A model generated the notes under the pieces. The model worked only from the letters and a program-made list of their open reading frames with translations, did not search any database and was not told the origin of the DNA. Of a stretch of DNA of 8,248 nucleotides, positions 1 through 5,819 are shown piece after piece. Source of the stretch: Clostridia bacterium. GTDB lineage: Bacteria; Bacillota_A; Clostridia; Oscillospirales; CAG-272. A program made the translations under genes and the position numbers. Positions within the stretch are counted from its first letter, which is position 1; each line of letters begins with the position of its first letter. Location: the NCBI GenBank assembly GCA_017935805.1, contig JAGBGV010000044.1, positions 1-8,248 of the forward strand, in the 5' to 3' direction.

Positions 1-228
1 GATGCAGACAGCGTAACCATATGGAGAGCTGATGACGCATCGTTCCATCTTGAAGGTGCTTGGCTTGACGCTCTTATGGGCAGAGTCAACTTCGGTGATC
101 GCGAATCACTTATGTACTTCGAGCGCTCACTTGTGAAGTTCGGTATAATCCAGAAGCTTCGCGACGCTGGCTGTGAAGAGGGCGACATGGTTCACATCGG
201 TGACTTCGAATTCGAGTTTGTTGATTAA
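1..228 (+). CDS. obg: GTPase Obg, C-terminal fragment (OCT domain)
   Basis: This is the 3' end of a gene that begins outside the window: 75 codons read in frame 1 and end at TAA 226-228. The peptide contains the pattern typical of the Obg C-terminal (OCT/DUF1967) domain: GRVNFGDRESLMYFERSL, then a KFGIIQKLRDAGCEEGD stretch and a closing VHIGDFEFEFVD. Obg proteins are essential ribosome-associated GTPases that act in 50S subunit maturation and in stress and growth control. The glycine-rich Obg fold and the G domain lie upstream and cannot be seen, so intactness cannot be judged. The end residues and the stop position fit a normal Obg C-terminus. The gene runs convergent to the ABC operon and shares a bidirectional terminator with it. 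Assignment by family resemblance is strong despite the short length. Confidence 0.88.
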   Translation, partial: DADSVTIWRADDASFHLEGAWLDALMGRVNFGDRESLMYFERSLVKFGIIQKLRDAGCEEGDMVHIGDFEFEFVD

Positions 229-242
229 GAGAATACAAAATT

Positions 243-284
243 CCCCGACGGTGCAGTTCATTGCATCATCGGGGATTATTTTTG
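243..284. terminator. Bidirectional rho-independent terminator between obg and the ABC operon
   Basis: The arms are 243-255 and 262-274: CCCCGA pairs with TCGGGG, then one C/A mismatch, then GGTGCA pairs with TGCATC (including one G-U pair), around a 6-base loop. On the + strand a T-rich run (ATTATTTTTG) follows at 275-284. On the - strand the hairpin is followed by AATTTT. The position, 14 bases after the obg stop and 12 bases beyond the ABC ATPase stop, suits termination of both convergent transcripts. Confidence 0.85.
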
Positions 285-286
285 TA

Positions 287-1048
287 TCAGTTAAAGCCTT
301 CTGTTTTCTTTCCCACCTTGAGATAGTCTCTGTGGAGGGAAAGCACGCCGTTGTCCATGCGGAAGATACGGTCTGCGTGCTCAGCAATCTTCAAATCATG
401 GGTTACCATGATAAGTGTCTGACCCATTTCCTCTCTGATCTTGAGAAGCAGGTTCAGCACCTCGTCCGCATTCTGTCTGTCAAGATTACCGGTAGGCTCA
501 TCCGCGAAGAGAATATCCGGCATATTGATAAGCGCACGAGCTATCGCAACTCTCTGCTGCTGACCGCCTGAAAGCTCGGATGGCAGATGGTGAAGTCTGT
601 TCGCAAGACCGAGAGTTTCCACTATTCTGCGGAGATTCTCCTGATATGAGAAGTCAGGCTTGTTGCACATCATTGTTGGGATAAGGATATTCTCAAGGGC
701 GGTAAACTGCGGAATGAGATTGTGCTTCTGGAAAACGAATCCCATGCGGAGTCCGCGGAAACGGCTGAGCTCATCCGCCTTCATCGCGGTGATATCGTTG
801 CCGTGAATATACACATGACCTGAATCACAGGAGTCAAGTCCCGCACAAATATGCAGGAATGTAGACTTACCGGAGCCTGATGAACCGATGATTGCCACGA
901 ATTCGCCCGGTTCGACCTTAATACTTACTCTGTTTACAGCAGTAATAACGTGATCGTACTGTTTATAATACTTTATGACGTTTTCTGTCTGAAGCATGTA
1001 TTTTGCTTCTTCTTCCGCCATGTTCATTTTTATTTCTTTTTTTGCCAT
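287..1048 (-). CDS. ABC transporter ATP-binding protein, LolD/MacB/FtsE-like
   Basis: This is the nucleotide-binding subunit of the transporter formed with the upstream FtsX-like permease; it hydrolyses ATP on the cytoplasmic face. From the ATG at 1048 it has 253 residues. Walker [10 protein letters not shown] is at 55-63, the Q-loop glutamine at about 107 (VFQKHN), the signature LSGGQ at 159-163, Walker B ILFADE at 179-184 with catalytic E184, the D-loop NLD right after, and the H-loop H217 (VTHD). The segment ADEPTGNLD is typical of the family that serves MacB, LolE and BceB-type permeases. The frame extends to a TTG at 1078, but that codon has no good Shine-Dalgarno. The ATG at 1048 has AGAAAGG (1063-1069) 14 bases upstream, which is somewhat long, so the start is uncertain; M18 is another option. 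The gap to the permease stop is 44 bases, and the two genes probably share one transcript. The substrate is unknown. Confidence 0.9.
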   Translation of the reverse strand: MAKKEIKMNMAEEEAKYMLQTENVIKYYKQYDHVITAVNRVSIKVEPGEFVAIIGSSGSGKSTFLHICAGLDSCDSGHVYIHGNDITAMKADELSRFRGLRMGFVFQKHNLIPQFTALENILIPTMMCNKPDFSYQENLRRIVETLGLANRLHHLPSELSGGQQQRVAIARALINMPDILFADEPTGNLDRQNADEVLNLLLKIREEMGQTLIMVTHDLKIAEHADRIFRMDNGVLSLHRDYLKVGKKTEGFN

Positions 1049-1092
1049 TATCTGATTCCACGCCTTTCTAAAACTCAATCAATATTCTGAAT

Positions 1093-3354
1093 TTACTCTT
1101 CTCCGCCGTATTCGCCACCTGCACCGCCATTCTGGAGAGATTTGCGGTATTTGAAATAACTTCTGTAGGGGAAATACGCCGAAAGGAATCCGCAAACAAC
1201 GGACATAACAACGCTCGTTACGATAGCGTACCATGGCATATAGAATATATAACGGATATTCTCACCTGTGAAGCTCGGCATAACTACATTGTACAGGTAG
1301 AACAGCGCGTAGCTGCCGAGATAGCTGAGTGCAACAGATACGATAAGCGACAAGGTTGCCATTGACAGACCTCCTTGAATATATATCGATCTGATCTCGC
1401 TTCCAATCGCGCCCACAGATTGGAGAATGTTGAATTCTCTCTCCCTCTTTTTGTAGTAGAGAGACTGTGAGAAGAACCAAACGAGAGGTGAAATACACAG
1501 AATAAGCAGGGAGATCGCCACATACAGCTCGTTGTAGTGCTTATCTTCGCTTATCTTATTCTCGAGTGTTGAATCAAGATTTGTGACTTTAATGCCGCCG
1601 TAATAATGACTCCACTCACGCAGCTCTGAGTAGAGGGAGTTGACTTTCTCAATGGAGCTGCCGGGCTTAACGTATACCTCGACTATCTCCGCCTTCGGAG
1701 TCTCACCTGTTACGGCAATATAATCTTCCATACTGAGGAATATCGGCATTGATCCGCTGGGGATATCGTGAATGACCGCACCTACGGTATAGTCAACGTA
1801 ATCATATCTGAAATACTTGAGCTGCTCTCTGAGAAGAAGCTTGCCGGATAGATTTGACTCCATGGCACGAACCTGTCCGGTCTTTATTGCCACACGGATG
1901 ATATCGCCCACCTGGAAATCAAACTTTCTCACATTGGAGATGGAGTCTCCGACAATGATATATCCCGGCTTTGAGAGACAGGAGAGATCTCCGGTGTAAT
2001 TGTAGTCCTCAAGTATGCCTATCTGCTCGTCAGTCATTGCAGTATACAGCACCTCATTGGTTACCCTTGAGTCACCGTGACCTGCACGGAATGTACTTCC
2101 CTTGTCCTTGATCATGCCGGAAAGAGGAAGAACGTCCTTCTTATCCACAACGATATGTGATCCTGACAAAAGTGCCTCTGAGGAGTTATCGCCGATCTTT
2201 ACAGCATGAACACCTTCCATTGCGTAAAGCTCTTGGCTGAAATCATCATCGTATGTATAGCCAAGCTCACCGAAGTCGATCTCAAACTGTGCCCTGTTGT
2301 ATTCGAGGTCAGTCTTATATATTTCTGACATATAAAGACCCATGATGAACATTGCACAGAATACGATAGCGGTCGTAAGAAGCTGGAGATTGTATTTTCT
2401 GAATCGCCAGATGGAATAGAACTCGTATCTTGTGGGAAACTTTTCTCCGAAAATGCTGAGTGAACGCCAAGGAGAAGAAACAAGGTTGGAGTTATCCTCA
2501 GTAACGATAAGCGACATCGGATCCTTGATCGAGAGGAGCTTCATAGGTGTCCAAACCGACGCAACGATTACAATTAGGCTGAACAGGAATACCTTCAGAA
2601 TCGAGAGACCGTTGAACACAAACGCTGTGCCTGTTCCCTTGAATATGAGAAATGATATCAAAGTCGAGATGGCATAAGAGGGAATGAATGACACAACAAG
2701 TATCACAAACAGTTCCCAGAAAGCGGTGCTGAACAGCATTTTGAAATCCGCACCAAAGGTCATATACACACCGTACTGGAACTTATACTGGTTCAGTCGG
2801 ATGTTGTAGAGAGACGTGAGAAGGAAGATACAAAGCACAAGCAGCAAAAGCGTGATAAGTGTAAAATTCCATGCGTTTGCGCGGATGTTGTCTTCAAATG
2901 TCATAAGCGGAGATTCAAATCTAACGTAGTCTCCAAGCTTGTCAAGCTTTGCACCGTAGTTTATGTTAAAGCTCTTGAGACAGGAATTCAAATCATCCTT
3001 AATGAAGTAGATGTAGACATCAAATGCTCTGTCGAGAACGATCTCATCGTAGTACTCCTCTACACGAACGATCTCATAAATTATATTACTCTTAAACAGC
3101 TCATTCGCACCCTGTGACAAAACAGCATACTGGGGTTCGTTTACTCCCATGAATGCCATATGGTAATCATATTGCTCTGTCACACGAGCGTACTCAACAT
3201 CATTGTTATTGTCGTTGGAAACAGCCATCATACCGAACAATAGCTGAACGATCACAATGGCAACAAAGAAGCAAAGGTATTGCTTAAAATTGAAGAAAAC
3301 CGTTTTCCATGCAGTTTTCAGGCTTCTTCCAAGATATTCCAGAACTCTTTCCAA
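1093..3354 (-). CDS. FtsX-like/LolE-type ABC transporter permease, 8 TM, duplicated
   Basis: This 753-residue integral membrane protein is the permease partner of the downstream ATPase. Hydrophobic segments lie at about 26-46, 164-184, 213-238, 251-270, 324-342, 612-632, 665-688 and 707-727. That gives two FtsX-type units of four segments, each with an extracytoplasmic domain after its first segment (about 47-160 and 343-610). The coupling motif is seen twice: YGVYMTFGA at about 194-202 and REFNILQSVGA at 639-649. The architecture is like MacB/LolE (type VII, mechanotransmission) rather than a channel-type importer, and in a Firmicute it could concern peptides, antibiotics or envelope lipoproteins. 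The substrate cannot be inferred. The frame opens with TTG at 3354, which has no adjacent Shine-Dalgarno. The next in-frame ATG is residue 42, inside TM1, and would delete it. The only strong GGAGG lies 31 bases upstream. No histidine kinase or response regulator is adjacent, unlike Bce modules. Confidence 0.88.
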   Translation of the reverse strand: MERVLEYLGRSLKTAWKTVFFNFKQYLCFFVAIVIVQLLFGMMAVSNDNNNDVEYARVTEQYDYHMAFMGVNEPQYAVLSQGANELFKSNIIYEIVRVEEYYDEIVLDRAFDVYIYFIKDDLNSCLKSFNINYGAKLDKLGDYVRFESPLMTFEDNIRANAWNFTLITLLLLVLCIFLLTSLYNIRLNQYKFQYGVYMTFGADFKMLFSTAFWELFVILVVSFIPSYAISTLISFLIFKGTGTAFVFNGLSILKVFLFSLIVIVASVWTPMKLLSIKDPMSLIVTEDNSNLVSSPWRSLSIFGEKFPTRYEFYSIWRFRKYNLQLLTTAIVFCAMFIMGLYMSEIYKTDLEYNRAQFEIDFGELGYTYDDDFSQELYAMEGVHAVKIGDNSSEALLSGSHIVVDKKDVLPLSGMIKDKGSTFRAGHGDSRVTNEVLYTAMTDEQIGILEDYNYTGDLSCLSKPGYIIVGDSISNVRKFDFQVGDIIRVAIKTGQVRAMESNLSGKLLLREQLKYFRYDYVDYTVGAVIHDIPSGSMPIFLSMEDYIAVTGETPKAEIVEVYVKPGSSIEKVNSLYSELREWSHYYGGIKVTNLDSTLENKISEDKHYNELYVAISLLILCISPLVWFFSQSLYYKKREREFNILQSVGAIGSEIRSIYIQGGLSMATLSLIVSVALSYLGSYALFYLYNVVMPSFTGENIRYIFYMPWYAIVTSVVMSVVCGFLSAYFPYRSYFKYRKSLQNGGAGGEYGGEE

Positions 3355-3356
3355 AG

Positions 3357-3380
3357 CTAAAACGGCAAGCTGTTTCGCAA
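3357..3380 (-). promoter_or_regulatory. Possible 7-codon leader ORF and displaced Shine-Dalgarno before the permease
   Basis: On the - strand GGAGG (3390-3386) is the only strong Shine-Dalgarno before the permease. Five bases after it a TTG (3380-3378) opens a seven-codon frame, MRNSLPF, that ends at TAG 3359-3357. Two bases later the permease TTG (3354) begins in another frame. Termination-reinitiation could therefore deliver ribosomes to the permease start. The ATG that overlaps the Shine-Dalgarno (3385-3383) opens a 33-codon frame but has zero spacing. The layout is visible in the sequence; the function is inference. Confidence 0.3.
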
Positions 3381-3403
3381 GCCATCCTCCAATGCAGATT
3401 TAT

Positions 3404-3415
3404 TTACAGTTGTAA
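3404..3415. promoter_or_regulatory. Dyad TTACA-GT-TGTAA, BlaI/MecI/CopY-like operator candidate
   Basis: TTACA and TGTAA are perfect inverse complements about a two-base centre. The core TACAnnTGTA is the known operator core of the BlaI/MecI/CopY winged-helix repressor family. The site lies inside the predicted 5' untranslated region of the permease mRNA, roughly 17-28 bases downstream of the expected start of transcription, a suitable place for a roadblock repressor. No BlaI-family gene is in the window. Confidence 0.45.
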
Positions 3416-3438
3416 CTATATTTACGTTTAACAGAAAC

Positions 3439-3447
3439 ATTATATCA
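3439..3447 (-). promoter_or_regulatory. Extended -10 promoter for the ABC operon
   Basis: The - strand reads TGATATAAT, a perfect TATAAT (3444-3439) preceded by the TGn extension of an extended -10 element. The -35 region 17 bases upstream is poor (ATATTT), which the TG extension can compensate. Transcription would start near 3432, giving a leader of about 78 bases before the permease TTG. Confidence 0.6.
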
Positions 3448-3480
3448 CAAATCTGTTCATGAAATATGCAGTATTTTGTG

Positions 3481-3491
3481 AACAACTGTAG
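3481..3491. promoter_or_regulatory. Second TACAnnTGT-type site upstream of the permease promoter
   Basis: The bases ACAACTGTA at 3482-3490 are the exact inverse complement of TACAGTTGT at 3405-3413, so the same 9-mer occurs on opposite strands on either side of the permease promoter. Read on the - strand the site is TACAGTTGTT, one base short of the TACAnnTGTA core. Paired sites about 77 bases apart could allow cooperative or looped binding. Confidence 0.35.
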
Positions 3492-3523
3492 TTATTGGTT
3501 TTTTCTGCTGTAGAAATTTCATG

Positions 3524-3555
3524 CCGCGTTTTGTGCAGTTTTTCCAAAACCGCGG
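3524..3555. repeat. GC-rich imperfect hairpin CCGCGTTTTG / CAAAACCGCGG
   Basis: CCGCG (3524-3528) pairs with CGCGG (3551-3555) and TTTTG (3529-3533) pairs with CAAAA (3545-3549), with C3550 bulged and an 11-base loop. It stands out in an AT-rich region. No T-run follows on either strand, so it is not a standard terminator. It lies upstream of both divergent promoters and would not be in either predicted leader, so a role at the DNA level (protein binding) is more likely than an RNA role. Function unknown. Confidence 0.35.
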
Positions 3556-3577
3556 ATTACTATGAAAAAGTCGATGA

Positions 3578-3592
3578 ATTTCAAATTGAAAT
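3578..3592. promoter_or_regulatory. Perfect 15-base palindrome over the -35 box of the HTH gene
   Basis: ATTTCAA-A-TTGAAAT is a perfect 7+1+7 inverted repeat. Its right arm contains the TTGAAA -35 hexamer (3586-3591) of the promoter for the HTH gene. This is a typical operator position for a dimeric repressor that blocks sigma-factor binding. The HTH protein encoded just downstream is a candidate for binding it (autoregulation), though this is inference. Confidence 0.45.
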
Positions 3593-3614
3593 ACTCAAAA
3601 AAATCAGATATAAT
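3586..3614 (+). promoter_or_regulatory. Sigma-A-type promoter of the HTH gene
   Basis: TTGAAA at 3586-3591 and TATAAT at 3609-3614 are separated by exactly 17 bases, a near-consensus vegetative promoter. Transcription would start near 3621, leaving a leader of about 45 bases. The match is one of the strongest in the window. Confidence 0.8.
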
Positions 3615-3651
3615 ATGATCGGAAGCCCGGGAATCCTGAATCAATAAGCCG

Positions 3652-3660
3652 AAAGGAAAG
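3652..3660 (+). promoter_or_regulatory. Ribosome binding site of the HTH gene
   Basis: AAAGGAAAG lies 5 bases before the ATG at 3666 and fixes that start; no other in-frame start with such a site is near. Confidence 0.75.
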
Positions 3661-3665
3661 TAATC

Positions 3666-4100
3666 ATGGAAAAATACTATTCAATAAACGATATAGCCGA
3701 AATGACTGGACTATCAGACCGCACTTTGCGAAATTATATCAAATCGGGAACACTAAGCGGCGAAAAGATCGACGGAGTGTGGCAATTTACAGCCGAAGAA
3801 TACGGAGATTTCATAACAGACAAAAGCGTAATTCCGTCACTGAAGGCAAAGAAAAATGCCCTTGTATACGACTTTTTACTGAACGAAAAGAAAAAAGCAC
3901 CGGAAATATGCTCCATCCTCGATTTCCCCGCAGATCTTACCGAAGCAATGAAGATATCTGACTTTTTCTGCTCCATGGCAAACGCATCCGCCGGTAAGGT
4001 CAGAATGAATTTCAGCTATCAAGGGGGCAACGCAAGAGTCATGCTCGAGGGAGATGCTGTGACTGCTGCAAAGATTATCGGCAAATATTTCGGAAAGTAA
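3666..4100 (+). CDS. Small HTH (MerR/excisionase-like) DNA-binding protein with unassigned C-terminal domain
   Basis: This is a 144-residue soluble protein with no signal peptide. Residues about 4-50 (YYSINDIAEMTGLSDRTL, then RNYIKSG and a short wing with DGVWQFTAEEYGDFI) match the MerR/HTH_17 excisionase-type fold. The recognition helix is around LSDRTLRNYIKSG and the wing pairs the end of the helix to a W-F strand. Residues about 62-80 are basic and helical (KAKKNALVYDFLLNEKKK). Residues about 95-144 look like a small alpha/beta domain (KVRMNFSYQGG, ARVMLEGD, then a helix ending in IGKYFGK), which I cannot assign; a small ligand-binding or dimerisation unit is possible. It is a single-gene transcription unit with its own promoter, ribosome binding site and terminator, divergent from the ABC operon. 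It may regulate itself or the neighbouring operon; neither is shown. Confidence 0.75.
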   Translation: MEKYYSINDIAEMTGLSDRTLRNYIKSGTLSGEKIDGVWQFTAEEYGDFITDKSVIPSLKAKKNALVYDFLLNEKKKAPEICSILDFPADLTEAMKISDFFCSMANASAGKVRMNFSYQGGNARVMLEGDAVTAAKIIGKYFGK

Positions 4101-4110
4101 TAACAGAAAA

Positions 4111-4150
4111 CCCAAGTGTTCGGAAGTTTACCGTTCACTTGGGACTTTTT
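4111..4150. terminator. Bidirectional terminator between the HTH gene and the aro operon
   Basis: CCCAAGTG (4111-4118) pairs with CACTTGGG (4136-4143); an inner CGG/CCG (4121-4123 and 4131-4133) extends the stem past a TT/TT mismatch. On the + strand ACTTTTTTATTT follows. On the - strand the hairpin is followed by TTTTCTGTTA. It lies 10 bases after the HTH stop and 6 bases beyond the aroQ stop, so it should end both convergent transcripts. Confidence 0.88.
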
Positions 4151-4587
4151 TATTTGCTTTCGAGATACGCCTTTAGCTTCAGTATTGCCTGGCGGTAGCC
4201 TTCAAATCCGAGGCCCGTAATTGTTTCCACGGCAACATACGACACAAATGAGTGCTGTCTGAACGCTTCGCGTGTTGAAATGTCGGAGATATGCACCTCA
4301 TATGTAGGAATCGCCACCGATTTGAGTGCGTCAAGAATGGCAACGCTGGTGTGAGTGTAGGCAGCAGGGTTGATGACGATTCCATCGATCTTTCCGTATG
4401 CCTCCTGAATTTTGTCAACTATCACGCCCTCGTGGTTTGACTGAAAAGCCTCGTATTCCACCCCAGCCTCACGGCAAGCGGAGTCGATCACACGAAGCAG
4501 CTCTTCATAATTCTGTGCACCGTAAATTGCAGGTTCACGAATACCGAGCATATTAAGATTAGGTCCGTTGATTATAAGAAATTTCAT
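4150..4587 (-). CDS. aroQ: 3-dehydroquinate dehydratase, type II
   Basis: AroQ dehydrates 3-dehydroquinate to 3-dehydroshikimate, the third step of the shikimate pathway, as a cytoplasmic dodecamer in the known family. The 145-residue chain is the usual length. Active-site residues are all visible: NGPNLNMLG at 7-15, R17, catalytic Y22 in REPAIYG, QSNHEG at 49-54, N73 in INPAAYTHTS with H79, the E97-V-H99 pair in YEVHISD, and R110 in REAFRQHS. The frame is open further upstream to 4638, but homologues start at MKFLIINGPN. The ATG at 4587 overlaps the TGA of the aroE-aroK fusion (ATGA) and has GGAGGT 9 bases upstream, so translational coupling is likely. It is the last gene of the operon, followed by a terminator. 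Type II enzymes are unrelated to the type I (AroD) Schiff-base enzymes. Confidence 0.97.
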   Translation of the reverse strand: MKFLIINGPNLNMLGIREPAIYGAQNYEELLRVIDSACREAGVEYEAFQSNHEGVIVDKIQEAYGKIDGIVINPAAYTHTSVAILDALKSVAIPTYEVHISDISTREAFRQHSFVSYVAVETITGLGFEGYRQAILKLKAYLESK

Positions 4588-5819
4588 AAGCCAAGCACCT
4601 CCAAAATTTTGTCCGAGCTCTGATTCGGTGTGTTGCAAAGCTCAACCTCAAAGTCAGATGCATCCATGTAGAACGGCAAGCGGGTTTTGTAAAGTGATTC
4701 AAGTGAGTTTGCCTGAGACACGGGACGTCCGTCCTTGGGTAAGTCATTAATATTTCGCTTAATGAACACCACCGTGCTGTTCTGCTTTAACATTCTGCGG
4801 TTTTCCGGTCTTATTACCGTGCCGCCGCCTGTTGCGATAACAAGTGACGATCTCTTTGACACCTCAGCAAGTGCAGCAGTCTCAAGATCTCTGAAATACC
4901 CTTCCCCGTATTTTGCAAACACCTCAGGGATAGGCATTCCCGCTTTTTCGGTGATGACTGCGTCAAGATCCACAAATTCTCTGCCTGTTTTTTGTGCAAT
5001 GAGCTTGCCAACAGTGCTTTTTCCGCATCCGGGCATACCAACAAGGGCGATGTTTTTTGTCTGTCGCTCGATCTTTTGGGTGATTCGCTCGATCTCGGCG
5101 TCATCTATTCTGCTGCCTGTGAAGTATTCCGATGCCGCTTTTGCCTGTGCCACAAGCATTGTAAGTCCTCCGGCACATTTGATGCCACGGGTTTCTGCGT
5201 CAAGCAACAATGCGGTCTTTGCAGGATTAAAGATAATATCTGCCACACCTGTCAGCTTTGGAAAGATATCAAGTGACACCGGAGAGACGCCGTTGTTCGG
5301 ATACATTCCAACGGGAGTGGTGTTTACTATCACATCCGCATCTGCGTGGCGGTCAAGATTTGAATAATTGTTCTCTCCGCTTCGGGATATGACAACGACC
5401 TCCCGCGCCCCCCTATCACGCAGCAATGTACGCGCTGTAAGTGATGCGCCGCCGGATCCGAGCACCAGCACTTTCTTGTCTGCCACATCAATTCCTGCAG
5501 CGCCAAGCATATAGCCGAAGCCGTAGTAGTCAGTATTATAACCTACAAGCTTACCGTCAGGTGTATGAACGATAGTGTTCACCGATCCGATACGAGAAGC
5601 TTCTGGGGATATTTCGTCAAGATAAGGCATCACGGCAATCTTATATGGGATCGTTACATTTGCGCCGTGAAATTCATCGGAGCGAAGGAAGCCCGCAAGC
5701 TCATCCTCACCCATTTCAAATAGAGAATAGCTGTAATCCCCAAGCTCTGCGTGTATCTGAGGAGAATAACTGTGACCGAGAGTCTTGCCGATAAGCCCGC
5801 ATTTCAGTTTTTCTGTCAT
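4584..5819 (-). CDS. Bifunctional shikimate dehydrogenase-shikimate kinase fusion (AroE-AroK)
   Basis: One 411-residue frame joins two pathway enzymes. Residues about 1-245 are shikimate dehydrogenase (3-dehydroshikimate plus NADPH to shikimate). They show the substrate loop GHSYSPQIH (15-23), NVTIPYK with catalytic K60, N81 in GSVNT, catalytic D97 in YNTDYYGF, the dinucleotide-binding GSGGAS (121-126), VNTTPVGMYP (165-174) and GGLTMLVAQA with Q225. Residues about 255-411 are shikimate kinase (ATP-dependent shikimate 3-phosphorylation): Walker A GMPGCGKST (261-269), DLD with D284 and D286, FRDLE with R310, GGG (331-333), lid R365 in DGRP, and R380 in KTRLPFY. A short, polar helical linker (about 238-254) connects them. 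All key residues of both halves are present, so both activities are expected. The start ATG overlaps the aroC stop (ATGA) with GAGGAG 8 bases upstream. The frame is uninterrupted, so this is not a read-through artefact of two frames. Confidence 0.95.
   Translation of the reverse strand: MTEKLKCGLIGKTLGHSYSPQIHAELGDYSYSLFEMGEDELAGFLRSDEFHGANVTIPYKIAVMPYLDEISPEASRIGSVNTIVHTPDGKLVGYNTDYYGFGYMLGAAGIDVADKKVLVLGSGGASLTARTLLRDRGAREVVVISRSGENNYSNLDRHADADVIVNTTPVGMYPNNGVSPVSLDIFPKLTGVADIIFNPAKTALLLDAETRGIKCAGGLTMLVAQAKAASEYFTGSRIDDAEIERITQKIERQTKNIALVGMPGCGKSTVGKLIAQKTGREFVDLDAVITEKAGMPIPEVFAKYGEGYFRDLETAALAEVSKRSSLVIATGGGTVIRPENRRMLKQNSTVVFIKRNINDLPKDGRPVSQANSLESLYKTRLPFYMDASDFEVELCNTPNQSSDKILEVLGL
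4597..4602 (-). promoter_or_regulatory. Ribosome binding site of aroQ, deciding its start
   Basis: The - strand GGAGGT lies 9 bases before the ATG at 4587, inside the end of the aroE-aroK reading frame. It supports the short start over the upstream extension of the open frame. Confidence 0.75.

Larger units (their letters stand above)
3355..3665. other. Divergent intergenic regulatory region
   Basis: This 311-base AT-rich stretch separates the permease start (-) from the HTH gene start (+) and holds no convincing protein gene longer than a few codons. It contains, in + strand order: a strong GGAGG with a possible mini-ORF for the permease mRNA; a TACAGTTGTA dyad (3405-3414); an extended -10 promoter facing the permease (3439-3447); a TCACAAA/TTTGTGA inverted repeat (3445-3451 and 3475-3481); a second related TACAGTTGTT-type site on the - strand (3481-3490); a GC-rich hairpin (3524-3555); a 15-base palindrome over a -35 box (3578-3592); and the promoter and ribosome binding site of the HTH gene. 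Confidence 0.8.

Noticed and set aside
173..571. Open + strand frame of 132 codons spanning the obg end and terminator
   Set aside because: It runs out of frame through the conserved Obg C-terminus, through the terminator hairpin, and antisense to the ATPase gene; it is a chance frame.
3355..3665. Riboswitch or T-box in the permease leader
   Set aside because: The predicted leader is only about 78 bases, shows no specifier-loop or T-box core, and no terminator/antiterminator pair.
4588..4638. N-terminal extension of aroQ by 17 codons
   Set aside because: The extension overlaps the conserved end of the kinase domain, and the family starts at MKFLIINGPN, where a good GGAGGT and an ATGA overlap support the shorter form.
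4735..5367. Open + strand frame of 210 codons opposite the aroE-aroK fusion
   Set aside because: It is antisense to a clearly coding frame with all motifs of two enzymes, has no own ribosome binding site or recognisable domain, and its composition reflects the complementary codons.
5370..5400. Shikimate dehydrogenase cofactor loop SRSGENNY instead of the E. coli NRT-type loop
   Set aside because: It looked unusual, but this loop form fits what I recall of Firmicute shikimate dehydrogenases, and the NADP-side arginine (R146) is present.
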